The notes beneath the pieces are model-generated. The model was not told the origin of the DNA. It saw only the letters and a program-made list of their open reading frames with translations, and did no database searches. This document shows, in pieces, positions 47,995 through 59,254 of a stretch of DNA of 64,000 bases. Made by a program: the position numbers and the translations under genes. The stretch is from Thalassia testudinum (Eukaryota > Streptophyta > Magnoliopsida > Alismatales > Hydrocharitaceae): assembly GCA_037157565.1 (NCBI GenBank), contig JAZHRO010000019.1:59146501-59210500 (forward strand), in the 5' to 3' direction. The stretch's first letter is position 1; every line of letters starts with the position of its first letter.

Positions 47995-49523
47995 AGGCAT
48001 CAAATTTAGCGCTCAACGGGAGGCAACCCGTCATTCTCTTTGAAAACCTGAAACTTGTTCTGACACCTTTTTGCACTTAAAGCTCACACTTTAGGACAGC
48101 CGACTCCACCTCAGGTGCTTGCATCTGGGATTAGAAATCGTCCGCAACAGTCACCCCGACCCATTCACTCATCAAAACATCTGTCCTAATGTATGAACTA
48201 AATTAAATACAAACCCCTAGGTTACAATGAGGACATTGCAAATCTTAGGCATGGGGGGGTATGAAAGTGCAAAACTTGTAAGAAAAGGTTTCAAACAAAA
48301 AAATTCACATATGCCAAAAACACCATAAAAATTAAAAATTTTTCGAAAAAGAATAAGAGGGAAAAGAGGAGAAGGAAATTTTGTGAAGGAGAAGAGAAAC
48401 AAAATGAAAAAGGAGCACAAAATTATAAGAAAAGGTGATAGTCATTAGTAAGGAACTAAGGAATTAACCTAAGTTCTAGACCTCATTCAAGAAAATAACT
48501 GAAAAGTGCATAATGAGATTAGTAAGAACGCAAACCTTAGGCATTCTTGAATAGACTCTTAGTACCCATTAAGATCTAGACACTCCTCAAGAGGTTGAGG
48601 AAAATGAAAAGCTGAAGTATTAGGTCTAAGGCTTAGGGAGTATTTGGCCTCGTTAACTAATTTTTGATTTACGGGACTCAGTAACCTAAGCACCCTAACC
48701 TCACACACAGCCTGGTTCAGTAAGCGTAAAATTCAGAATCACGCAGAAGCGTCGCAAAATTCTGAAAAGAACACCTAGAATAGGAGCGGCCGATCAACAC
48801 AAGTTGATTTGGACGAGTTCCCAGCGCGGAGAGGCGGGAAATCCCCTCGAAGATGCGTAACAAAATATCATCTCCTCGGTGCTTGTCTCTTAGGATATTT
48901 ACATATCCTACTGGGGGCATGTAAGCACTCTGCTGGTTCAGATTCCATGGATGGCATTATCTCGAAGTGTCAATTGCCAGGGTCTGGATTCGGCCACGGA
49001 ACACCATGGATGGGATTATCTCGAAATCTCAATAGCCAGGGTTCCGGGGGTTGCCATGGGCGGTGCTATCTCGAAGCATCGATCGCCAGGAACCCTTGAG
49101 GATTGATGATGGGAGCAAGGAATCTGATACAGACCGTGTTGAAAAGCCAATCCTAGGCTAGAACTAAAAAGAAAAAGAGAGAGAAAACTCTCCAAACAGA
49201 AAAACTTTCTATCTCTCTCTTACAAAACGCACTGCGAACTGAGCCAGGGCTAAAATCATTTCAAGCACGGGTGCTTTAACCACAAAGTCCAATAAACCTT
49301 AGGTTAGTTCTTGTGGACCTTAAAAACCTTTGCTAAAGACTGAGGCTAAGGCTAGACAGATTTGGATCTTGATTGGTACTAGAGTACCTTTTAGGCCTAT
49401 GGTCAGCATTCTAACCTAATCTATGCTCAAATAAAAAAGGCACTTATCTAAAACTATTAAAAACTTTATGGTCTAGAACAAGGGTTGAAACCTTAAGTTT
49501 TTGCTAAGGGACTAGCAAAAGCT
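47995..49523 (+). other. 3' untranslated internal region of the young element
   Basis: It begins with AGCGCTCAACGGGAGGCAAC just after the frame, a motif I recall following coding regions of Athila/Tat-type plant elements. It holds a second polypurine-like motif at 48245-48261 and a triple repeat at 48945-49098. No coding evidence. Confidence 0.55.
48945..49098 (+). repeat. Three imperfect 50-59-bp tandem repeats
   Basis: Units start at CCATGG 48945, 49004 and 49054. Each has ATTATCTCGAA (or GCTATCTCGAA) followed by a TCAATNGCCAGG-like end. The period is uneven (59, then 50). Confidence 0.8.
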
Positions 49524-49536
49524 AGGCATGGGGGTA
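49524..49536 (+). other. Polypurine tract of the young element
   Basis: AGGCATGGGGGTA directly precedes the 3' LTR, the expected plus-strand primer. The core matches GGCATGGGGGGGTA at 48249-48261. Confidence 0.75.
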
Positions 49537-52218
49537 TGATGAGAACCTCATCATGAGCCATAACTAGCTCATTTTGACCTAATACAAAGGATAAAAGCTC
49601 CTACATAACTCAAGGAAAGGCTTAACTCAGAGAATTCTGAGTTTAAGGAGAAAACAAGTCATAAGGGGTAAAAATGCAATTTTACCAGTATAATCTGCAT
49701 ACAGGGTAATTCAGGGCCCAAACATAGGTCAAAGCAACTTAATAAGAATAAAAGTGGGATGAGATGATCTAGCAAGGGCTACAGCAATTCCAAGGAACTA
49801 AATGATAATCTGTAACCCTAAAACAGCCCACTTCAATTCACGAGGTTCGAGGCAAAGTAAAAATAGAATAAACCCTCTAAAATTCATAGAAAAATAATCT
49901 CTAGGGTTTAGAACCTTCAATTTGGCCTTCAGAACCCATTTTGACCTACATTGAGAACCATGCCCAACTAATAACTTAATTTAGGTTTTCGCATAAATTG
50001 ACCGGTCAAACAAGGTTTAATATAGAAATGAAATTCACCATCAGATTCCTTAGGTCCTAATTAATCATGTATAAAAACTTGAGCCTAAGAAGAAACCTCC
50101 TTGACCAACTTTACACTTTGGTCCTTATATATTTACTTTTTGGCCCTCAACTTTTGAACCCTCGCATTTTAGCCCCTAACTCTCCTTCGTTCTTTGCGTT
50201 CAGGTCCCCCCTGCAAAACCTGCCAGCACCATGCTCCGGCGACCTTGCGCGGAGCATGGCGTCGCGCAGGGTGAGGGGGAGAGCCTGGCAAGTAAACCGG
50301 GGGTGCCCTGCGTCGTCAGCCGTCGCAGGGACACCCCCCTGGTCGCTGTAACCCACCATACCGGCCGTGCGAACGCACGGACGGTATGGGTTTCCATCTC
50401 CGGCGTCCTCCGGCGAGGGAGACACGTCGTCTCCCTCCGCCTTCCTCCCTGATTCGGTCCCTATAAATACCCCCGTCGCTCCACCGTTCTTCCCAGCTCG
50501 GATCTGACGGAGAAAACCCCCAACTTTCCTCTCCTCTCACTCCGGCAGACGCCCACCAGCTCCGGCGGTTCCTCCTCCTCCTCCTCTTCGCTCTGCCGCA
50601 ATACCAGCAGCAGAGACTTCTTCCCCTGCTCTTCCCGCGCCACGCCGCACCCAGCTGGCGCCTCTCCGGCTCTCTGCTCGCCGCCGCCCCCTTCCCCTGG
50701 GCATCTTCTTCTCCGACGACAGTCGATACGACTGTCGCCCTGCTCCGGCCCCTTTCGTCTCCGTAGCTAGGTCAGAACTCCTCCCCATCTCCCCCTCTTT
50801 CTTTTCCTCACTGTCTTTTATTTGATTAAACCCTCGACCGCTCCTGTCCACCGTCACCCCCTTCGTCTCCGGCCAAACTCCGGCGAGACCCCCCCATCAC
50901 CCCAGCAACCCACACGGCTCGCCGACCACCGCAGAACCTCCGCCTCCTCACCCTGATCAACCCCCGCCCTTCCACTTCCCCCACATCACCCTCTGCAACC
51001 CCACCGAACAAACCCATCCTCCGACCCACAGTCCGACCTAGGGCAGCCCTTGCACGTCGCCCCACGCCTCGCCACCACCCACACGAGCTTCGCCGCACTC
51101 TGGCGAAGCTCCCGGCACCTTCTGATTAGGCCGAGAGGCCGTTTTGCTGTGAACAGGTCACCCGACCTCCGCTGCCATTGCCGTGCAGAAGGAGCTTCTT
51201 CCGCCTGCAGCTGCAGGCGCGCCACGCCCAGATTCGACTCCCAGGCCTTGCGAGGCATTTCGACAAAGCATCAGGCTCGCAGCTGGGGCGAAGGCCTCGC
51301 GTGAAGCCGCGATCGCCCGCTGCTTTCTCCGCTGCGGGCGCTCAATTAGGGTGGGACATTTAGTCCCACCTCGGAAAACTCTGAAGAGGCGCAGCGGTAT
51401 AAAGCGAAAAAGTGCTGGAGGCTTACTGCCTCAGCACACGGGGTGAGGTCCCCTTCACCCGCCCGGTTACCCGGTCTCGTCCGCGCTCACGCCCCGCGGA
51501 TCTGACCCGACCCGACTTAGACTGACCTGCACTCCTCGCCCACCACGCACGCCGGTGGGCCTGGACCCGGGCGCGACCCGTACCCGGCTACCCGGCAGCT
51601 CTGGGAGAGCTATCCTATGAGCGGATTCTGTGAGAGAGAGACGGGGGGGGGGAGGGTAGAGTAGGTTTTGCCCTCTGACGTAAACTCTGAAGTGTGCAGG
51701 CACAGGTGAAGAAGAAGGACCGCGGAAGAAGAAGGAAGCTGAGGGAGACACTGTAGCAACAAACGGTTTAAGTCGTCTGATTGGAAAATCAGACGACGTC
51801 CTGAAGGGAAAAGAAGAAAGAAGGAGAGACGACGTCCTGACAGGAAAAAGAAAAGAAGAAAGAAGGAGATCTGAAGAACAAAAGAACAAGGAAGAACAAC
51901 AGAAGAAGAAGAGGACCACAAGGAGATAAACACAGAGGAAGAACAGGAAGAACAAAAGCTAAAAAGAGAGAGAGACAAAGAGAAGAAAAGAAGAAGAACT
52001 CAAACTTTCATCTCTCTCCCCCCCTCTCTCTCTCTCTTTCTTTATTTTTGTAATAGAACATGTATATCTCTAGAATATAACTTGCTCCCTGAGTTCGACC
52101 TCGGGAACTCTTTTATTTTCCGAGTAAAAAATTTATATATTTGAAATGATGGCAATAACTAGCTATACTACAACACTATAACAATAAAACCCGGTTATCT
52201 CTCGAAGCCAGCGTTTCA
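49537..52218 (+). mobile_element. 3' LTR of the young non-autonomous element
   Basis: 2682 bp, same ends and TATA box (50462-50469) as the 5' LTR, followed by the CCTAT target duplication. Most differences from the 5' LTR are single transitions; a few are run-length changes (for example the G-run near 51643 and the CT-run near 52027). Confidence 0.95.
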
Positions 52219-52497
52219 CCTATCCCGAGAAGCCAGTACAGATACTAGACAGAGTCATCCAGAGTCTGAGACGGAAGCAGGTACCACTGGTGAAGGTTCT
52301 ATGGAGAAGCTAGCGGTACGAGGAAGCAACTTGGGAGCTTGAGGTGGCAATGCGGGAGTGGTACCCAGAGCTTTTTTAGGGTGCATCTCTTTGGACCTAC
52401 TTTTGTCCTCTTTAAGTTTGTTATGCGTTTTTACGTTAGTTCTTCACCCTACGTAGCTCAAGTTTCGGGGACGAAACTTCCTTTAAGTTTGTTATGT
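52219..52497 (+). pseudogene. Integrase C-terminus/chromodomain and 3' end of the split Tekay-like element
   Basis: The frame resumes after the target duplication (YPEKPVQILDRVIQSLRRKQ, VPLVKVLW, then YEEATWELEVAMREWYPELF), the C-terminal chromodomain-like end typical of Tekay/Del. One stop and a small shift occur near VLWRS. The 3' leader has GTTTCGGGGACGAAAC, and TTTAAGTTTGTTATG occurs twice (52411 and 52482). That indicates a 71-bp duplication just before the 3' LTR, where a clear polypurine tract is missing. Confidence 0.85.
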
Positions 52498-55146
52498 TGA
52501 AATGACCTGCCGCCCTTTTAGTCGGATAAGATGTCTGGAGTGTCAGTTAGACGTCTGTCCAGACGTTTGGACATAGGTCCGGATGTCCGAAAGTGGGAAA
52601 AATAGAAACTTACCTTTTCTTTGCACGTGCGTGGCGCGCGGGCCATATTATCCTCTCGACCCTCTCACCTGAAACACTAATGCTTCTCTTTTTAAACCCC
52701 CCTTCTCACCACCCTCACCCCCTCACCACTAGCCACCACCACCTCCAGCCGTCGTCCCTGTGCAGTCGTGGTGAGGGTTAGTAGGGAGAGAGAGAGAGAG
52801 AGGGTGAGCGAGGAAGAACGAGAGGGAGAGAGAGGAAGAACGTGAAGGGAGGACCAAGGTCGGAGGAGCTTCGGTGGAGCTCATGTGGAAGCTCGAAGGA
52901 ACTTCAACCGAAGCCTGGAGGAGCTCGCGTGAGTAGCGGCGGGTACGGGCTCTAGGAGGAGGGCTCAGGGAGGCGGCCTCCCGGCCATCTGCAGTTGTTG
53001 AGGTTGTTGCGGCGTGCTGCGTGCGGCACTGCGAGGAAAGTAGCATCGCGGAGGAGGTCCTGATATTGGAAGTTTTCCAGTATCAGACGTCTGAGAGGCA
53101 TCAGGACGTTCGAAGTTGAAGCCGAACGTCTGAAAGCATACTATCGCGCGGAGGTACGTGTTTCCTACTTTCCACCATGCAGGCCGTAGTGCAGGAATGT
53201 CTGGCTGATAATAGGTCTGCGATTTCGTACGCAGGTGCAGGGCATTGGAAAGGCACGCGGTGCGCCTTTCCAAGCACTTTTGGACATTTGACCACATCGC
53301 GAGACGTTCGACAGTACTTCCAGACGACTGGAAGAAAGGTCTGACGTCTGAAACTCTCCTCAGACGGTTGCAGAGGAGTCTGGACATTTGAGGCAGCCGC
53401 AGAAAGTGAGAGGTAAGATCTAACGTCTTTTAAGACGTCTGATTTTGGACAGTAACATTTTTTTTAACCTGTTTAGGGCTCAAACGGAATCAGATTTCCG
53501 CAAACGAAGTACTGTTATTTTCCACTCGAGTTTCTCTACATGTTAGTGTCGAGTACTTACTACTTTTGACTCGTCTGGTGTGAATTAGTCGCTGGTACAG
53601 GTTACCAGTCGGTGGCATGTTCGGGGCCCGTGAAGATGATGAGATTTGCGATGCAGGCCCCCATTCCTCCAGTGATGCCCGGTAGAGTGGTTTAATTCAT
53701 TTATTAAGATGTAAATAAAGAATATGCTTGTTTCGATTAAATTGATTGAAACTCTAGGATGTAGAATGAACCCTAGGGTAGAAATGTATGAGCCTGATGT
53801 TGAGCTATACTGTTCACTTGAAATACATGTTTAACTAAATTGCTAGCAATATGTATTAGTTGATTTATGAGTTGCCTTGTCGATATGAAAACACGAGATG
53901 CCTGCTATGTAATGCAAAAATGGAGAGTTGAATAATATGATCTGGATATTGATAATGAGATGAATATTAACATGAATCCTATAGGGAATATTAGCATGAA
54001 TCCTACGGGGAGTTAAGAGTAGAACTCCTATGTATGAAAGGAATCTGGTATGTAAATGGGAAGTGAGCTGGCCCTTGTGTACACGGTACCAAGGAGAGCA
54101 ACTGTCCCTTTTAGTGTAGAGGGGGAGCCAACCACCCCTTGGGTTGAGACCTTGGGGTAGGACTGGTCACTCTACACCAACTCCTGTTTGGCCCTCACGT
54201 ACGTAGTACCGAGGTGTGCTACTAGTGTAGGGAGGGTGCTAGCCGCCCCACGGGGCTCGGGGTTAGGACTAGCCAACCTACAATGACTTTTTTAGGTCCT
54301 CTGGGCAAACCTGGGTAGTCAGATGAGGGTATGCGGACTGTGGAGGGACGATACCCCTGTTCTGAGAGGGCAAGGCCCTATACTGTTTCATGCTGTACTT
54401 TAGGCATACCCGCTAGTGGAAACGACTGACCACGTGTCAATGCAGGGTAACTACCTATGCGCTTATCACGCGTGCCGTAGTCACCGCTACGTCGCAACAA
54501 TGACCTCGAGGTGGTTGACTGGGTGTAAGACTAACGCGGGGGACTCTCTAGGCCAGGAGAGTACCACGTATACCTTCTACTCCAAGGAAAAGACTGCAAT
54601 CAAGATCATTCCCACGAGGAACAAGCAAGATCAAGAAATACTTGGATCCTTTGTGAAATAAATGAACCAGAAATACATAGATGACATAAATAGAAATGAG
54701 AATAAAACATGGTTACTTGTTTTACTTTACTTGCACATAAATAATGCAAACACCACTCTACTCAGCGTTCGCTGACTCTGTCTTTTCATAACCCTGTTCA
54801 AGACCAGGAGTTGAGCAGCCTAAGTTTCCGACTGCAGAGGGTGCTAGGCCCAGCCGAGCTTAGCCGTAATCGTTTCTTTCCAGTTCTTTAGTTTTCTATT
54901 GTTGTAGTGAGTAATAGACATCTATTTTACTATTCCTGTTACTTTCTGTCTTCTTTTCCGCTGTTGTTGTTGTGATGGCATGTATTACTTAGTTGAGGCT
55001 TTTTAGCTCTGTTGTTCCTTTATATCTAGTTTTTCCTTATGCTTAGTTATATTGCATGTGTGAATGTGGTTTATTTCCTGCTTTTGGTTATTTCTCGTTG
55101 GACGACTAGGTCTTGGAATTAGTCGAGGCGAGCCGATCTTGGATCC
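52498..55146 (+). mobile_element. 3' LTR of the split Tekay-like element, truncated
   Basis: It starts TGAAATGACC and matches 26917-29609, but lacks about the last 27 bases: it stops after GGATCC where another LTR-like sequence begins. The conserved palindrome is at 53060-53086. Divergence from the 5' LTR is much greater than between the LTRs of the young element, consistent with an older insertion. Confidence 0.88.
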
Positions 55147-56791
55147 TGTACACTACCACCTAAGCCTCTCAACTTAGGATTTCCTGGTCGATCGAATCAA
55201 TCAAATCTACTAACGAGTCACTTAAAACTAGGGTGACTCAACCTCAATAAAACCGACGCTACTTTGAACGAGGGTAGCATGCCTCAAACCCCTCCTCTTC
55301 ACAAAGAGTATTTAGTCTCTCGATGGAGATGGGAATTTGAAGCGAATACCCAACCAAAGATAATAAAACAACAATAATCCTATAGAGCCAAAAAGTGAGT
55401 AATTAAATCTAGCTACTATAGGTAAAGGATCTTCCCTTTGGTGGAAGTGTGTTGATTTGGCAACACGGATGCGTGAACCACGCAACAGCATGACGTCGTT
55501 CTCATTATCGTAAGCAGGAGAGCGGGTACATGGTGAGAAAGAAGCTCTCAAGATGAAGACGATGGCTTTTGAGAGCTAGAACTTCTTCTACTTCTCTAGG
55601 ACACAAATATGGTGGAAAGTAGTGTTTCTTAGTATGTCTTGGTGTATCTAACAAAAGAGGGCTTAGGAACCCTTAAGAAAGCTGTGGAAGCCTTAGGTAG
55701 CCATTCGAACCAAGTCCAAGGCAAATTAGGCCAGAATCAAGGCTATTTATGATTCAGACTGGGTTATCAGACATTTGAATCTATTATCAGATGTTTGGGT
55801 CTTCGTCTGATTCAGGAATTAGTCGTCTGATCAAGAAGGATGGAAGATCTGAACTGGGTTAGATTAAGACCAACATCTAAAGAAGTGTTTTAAGACATCT
55901 AGGAAACTAATCAGACGTCTAATTCTAGACAGGTTTCCTTCCTATTTTTGTCCAGACCTAAACATGGTTCTAGGTCTTGTTAGTCAAACGATAGGTCGGT
56001 TGTCTAGCACAAAGTCTGGACATCTGGAAATACAATCTTCTACAAGAATGAATTTCTTGAGGCTAAACAGCTATAATCATCTGACAAAAGGTGATTTGGG
56101 CCTAACATCTACTTATTAGACATCTGGGGATCACTACGGATGTTTGAAAGTGAAAATATATCAGATTAAAGGTTAATCTCCTAAGATTAGTCTGATAAAG
56201 CCAACGGTCCTCAAGTTGGACATTTGGTAAGGTCATCAGACGTCTTTTAAGACGTCTAGACTAAGAGCTAGTCGTCTGGAATTAACAGACAGAAGGCACT
56301 AAGTTCTGCCTAAGTGTTTGGACATCTGATCAAACAGTTTGACGTCTTAAAGTCAAGGATCAGATGTCTGATTTCTAGATTGGACGTCTGATCAGGCTGT
56401 CTGATGCCTAGTTTGGATTTTTATGTTCTCTACGAAAAAGCCTAAGTATCCTAGGGTAGAGTAGGTGTTTCTAAGACTATAGATTAGTTACTTTGAGGCT
56501 CTTTAACATATAATCTAGACAAAAAATAAAGATCAAAAGAAACAACAAATGAATACATGAATAAATGATCTATCCTATTCTTCATCTCCTTCCTTTTTCA
56601 AGCTTTCACTCCAGGCGAAGCTCCTCTCCTCCATCAAGCTCCTCCAATCTACCATGGACACGAGCTTGAGCTCTTCCTTCATACTTGAATTCATTTGCAT
56701 TCTCCTGAAACTTATAAATTCAATGAAAATGTTAAATAACATATGTTTTGTTATCATCAAAATTAACGATCATGGTGCTCTTGCACCAACA
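55147..56791 (-). mobile_element. Probable copia-type (Sirevirus-like) solo LTR
   Basis: On the minus strand it begins TGTTGGTGCAAGAGCACC, followed by TTTTGATGATAACAAA, a phrase I associate with Sirevirus LTR starts, and ends GTAGTGTACA. A TATA-like CATAAATAGCC is near 55741-55751. AGACGTCT-like words are dense at 55765-56410, upstream of that box. No target duplication was found (GATCC on the left, GATAA on the right) and there is no internal region, so class and ends are provisional. Confidence 0.5.
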
Positions 56792-57440
56792 GATAATTGA
56801 TATTAATGTAAAGAAATAAAAGAATGTAAGGTTTGTTACGTGGTAAGCCCCACCACATTCAAAAAAATCACCATAACACTTTGAACTAAAAATCACAAGT
56901 GATAAACTACTTTGCATTGGTGATAAATTATTCTAGGTGATTTTGCACAAATGCAAAATCATTCAAAGATGGTTTCACCTGTGCAAAGTGATTTTGCACC
57001 CGTACAAAGTGATTTTGACGTATGGATTTAGGATTTAAAGTTTAGGTTCATGGAAAGTGGTTTCACGTATGAAAAAGTGATTTTTTACTCAAAAGAGGAT
57101 TTTTCACCTGAAAGGTGACTTTTCATCTTAGGATTTAGGGTTTAAACACTAAATTCTAAATCTTAAGGCGAAAAATCACCTTTCAAGTGTAAAATCACTT
57201 ATCATAAGTGAAGAAATATTTAGAATTTAATTTTTTACTATTACAATATTACTTTACACCGATTTAATCTTACTTTACACCGATACAAAGTGATTTTATA
57301 TCGGTATATAATAATTCCAAAGATAATTTAAGTAATTTATACTCATACAAAAATAATTTATTGTATTTTTTTACACAAAAAATTCAAATAAAAATTACAA
57401 TCACATTACTATACGTCAAATTTTCGCATCATCTTCTATA
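56792..57440 (+). repeat. AT-rich foldback repeat, copy A
   Basis: First of three diverged direct copies. It begins GATAATTGATATTAATGTAA. It has many TTTGCAC/GTGCAAAGTGATTTT words and a central foldback (GATTTTTCACC...GGCGAAAAATCACC) around TTTAGGGTTTAAACACTAAA. Non-coding. Confidence 0.7.
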
Positions 57441-57799
57441 TTTTTCAACCCACGTTCCTTAATTTTATCCACATCCAACGACAATGGTCAACAGAAATGA
57501 CGTTATTTCCGGAACCATTAAATGCATATCCAACAACAACCTTATTGTAGCACAAAGCGTTGTACCAAAGCACCGACATCCACCCTGAATAAACATGATC
57601 AGCAGCGGAGGAGAAACAATAGAAAAACCAACCTGTTTAGACTTCCATAATTATTGAAAATATAAAAAGAAAGTACGTAAGAATCAAGTAAGTCATCGCC
57701 GATGGAGTAATCAATTAGAATCTTTTGGAAACTTTAGAGGTAAAAATAACTTAAAAAGTAGAAAAATATCGGTTTTTATTTAAAAAGTAAAGTGGGATA
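57441..57799. other. Spacer between repeat copies, no features seen
   Basis: AT-rich, with no frame or repeat boundary that I can support. Confidence 0.4.
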
Positions 57800-58640
57800 T
57801 CTAATTGATAATTAATATTTAATATAAAAAAATAAAAAAATTTAAAATTTATTACATGATAATTTTCATCACATTAAAAAAAATCATCACATCACTATAA
57901 CTTAAAATATATAGGTGATAAAAATTTTATACCACTGATAAACTACTTTGTAAAAATGATAAATTATTCTAAGGTATCTTTACACCGGTGTAATCTCATT
58001 TTGTATTTTTACAAAATTATTTCAAGGGTAGTTTCATATTTCTAAAGTGATTTTACACTTATACCGGTACAAAGTGATTTTGACTAGTGAGTTTAAGGTT
58101 TAAGATTTAGGTTTGTGAAAAGGGATTTTACGTATGAAAAATGATTTTTCACTTAAAAGGTGATTTGTCACCTTAGGATTTAGGATTTAGGACCTAAACA
58201 CTAAAGATTAAATCGTAAACCTTCAGGTGAAAAATTACTTTTCAAGTATAAAATCACTTGTCATACGTGAAGAAACACTTTAAATTTAATTTTACATCAG
58301 TGCAATTTTACTTTACACCGATGTAAAGTAAGATTGCACTAGTGTAAAATAATATTGTATCGGTGCAAAGTAATTCAATCTTACTTTACATCCATACAAA
58401 ATTATTTTGAAGTTACAAAGTGATTTTACATATATGTAAAAATAAGATTACACAAGTATAAAGTGATGTAAAGTGATTTTGAATGTAATTTAAGTGATTT
58501 GTATCGATACGAAAGTAATTTATTTTGATTTTAACAGTGATATACTCCACCATATATCATTACTTTTTTTACACAAAAAAAAAACATAAGTTGAAGCTAC
58601 ATTTACAACTACATATCAATTTTTCAATCAACTTTTACCC
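57800..58640 (+). repeat. AT-rich foldback repeat, copy B
   Basis: Same order of blocks as copy A: TTGATAATTAATATTTAATA at the start, ACCGGTGTAATC and GGTACAAAGTGATTTTGAC, a foldback around GATTTAGGACCTAAACACTA, and at the end TATCATTACTTTTTTTACAC. Confidence 0.7.
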
Positions 58641-59249
58641 TTCTCAACTTACATCATAAAAATAATACGTTTAAGCTTTCAACCAAAATGAAACCCACAT
58701 CGTAGATCTTGCTCAAATTTTAGCGTTATTCGTTGTAGAAGTTTGTTTTGTTTTTTTTCAAGAAATTATTCATAATAGAAGTTGCTATGTTACATGCGTG
58801 CCACTCTTGTGGATGTTCCATCGTAATACATGGCTCGAAAGAAGAATGGAGAAGATAAGCAAGTGACAGTCTATCATAAAACTGAGGAAAGCAATTGATA
58901 CATTTTTTTAGTTAATATATAAAAGTTGCCCTGCATTTTTTTTATTTGATGGCGAGGATCCCATGAGGGCAAATGGAGGGCAAATCGGTCATCCCCATGC
59001 AGAACACATATACATGGATCCTGAAATAACAAAGCCAATTGTTAATATCGAAAGTTTACTGCCGGATAGGTTGCATCTAAAACTTCATCGAAATTTAAAA
59101 ATGTTTCGATAATCATTTTAATAAAAGGAGTTGTTACAATATCACTTTTCAACTTAATTACATGTCACATAAGTTACAAGCTAGCCGGAGAATGTATGAA
59201 TTAATGTAAAAAGTGATGTTGGAAAATTTATAAATGTTATTTTTGTACT
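58641..59249. other. AT-rich intergenic DNA
   Basis: No coding potential seen. The stretch 59160-59254 weakly resembles 26640-26752. Confidence 0.4.
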
Positions 59250-59254
59250 TCACA

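Larger units (their letters stand above)
42353..52218 (+). mobile_element. Young complete non-autonomous LTR element with one orphan frame
   Basis: 9866 bp, with two LTRs, primer site, polypurine tract and exact target duplication CCTAT (42348-42352 and 52219-52223). It sits in the integrase of the older Tekay-like element. The internal 4.5 kb holds a single 692-residue frame and no gag, protease, RT or integrase motif, so mobility must rely on another element. The tRNA-Asp site is typical of Athila-type Ty3/gypsy elements; that relation is inferred. Confidence 0.92.
26917..55146 (+). mobile_element. Old Tekay-like Ty3/gypsy element (subfamily III) split by four insertions
   Basis: Its own pieces, in order: 5' LTR 26917-29609; leader and gag start 29610-30185; gag 32984-33656; zinc knuckle to RT 36172-37407; RT to integrase 40103-42352; integrase tail 52219-52497; 3' LTR 52498-55146. 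Removing the insertions leaves about 10.4 kb, normal for this clade. The coding parts carry many stops, mostly TAG and TGA, so the copy is dead. Confidence 0.9.
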
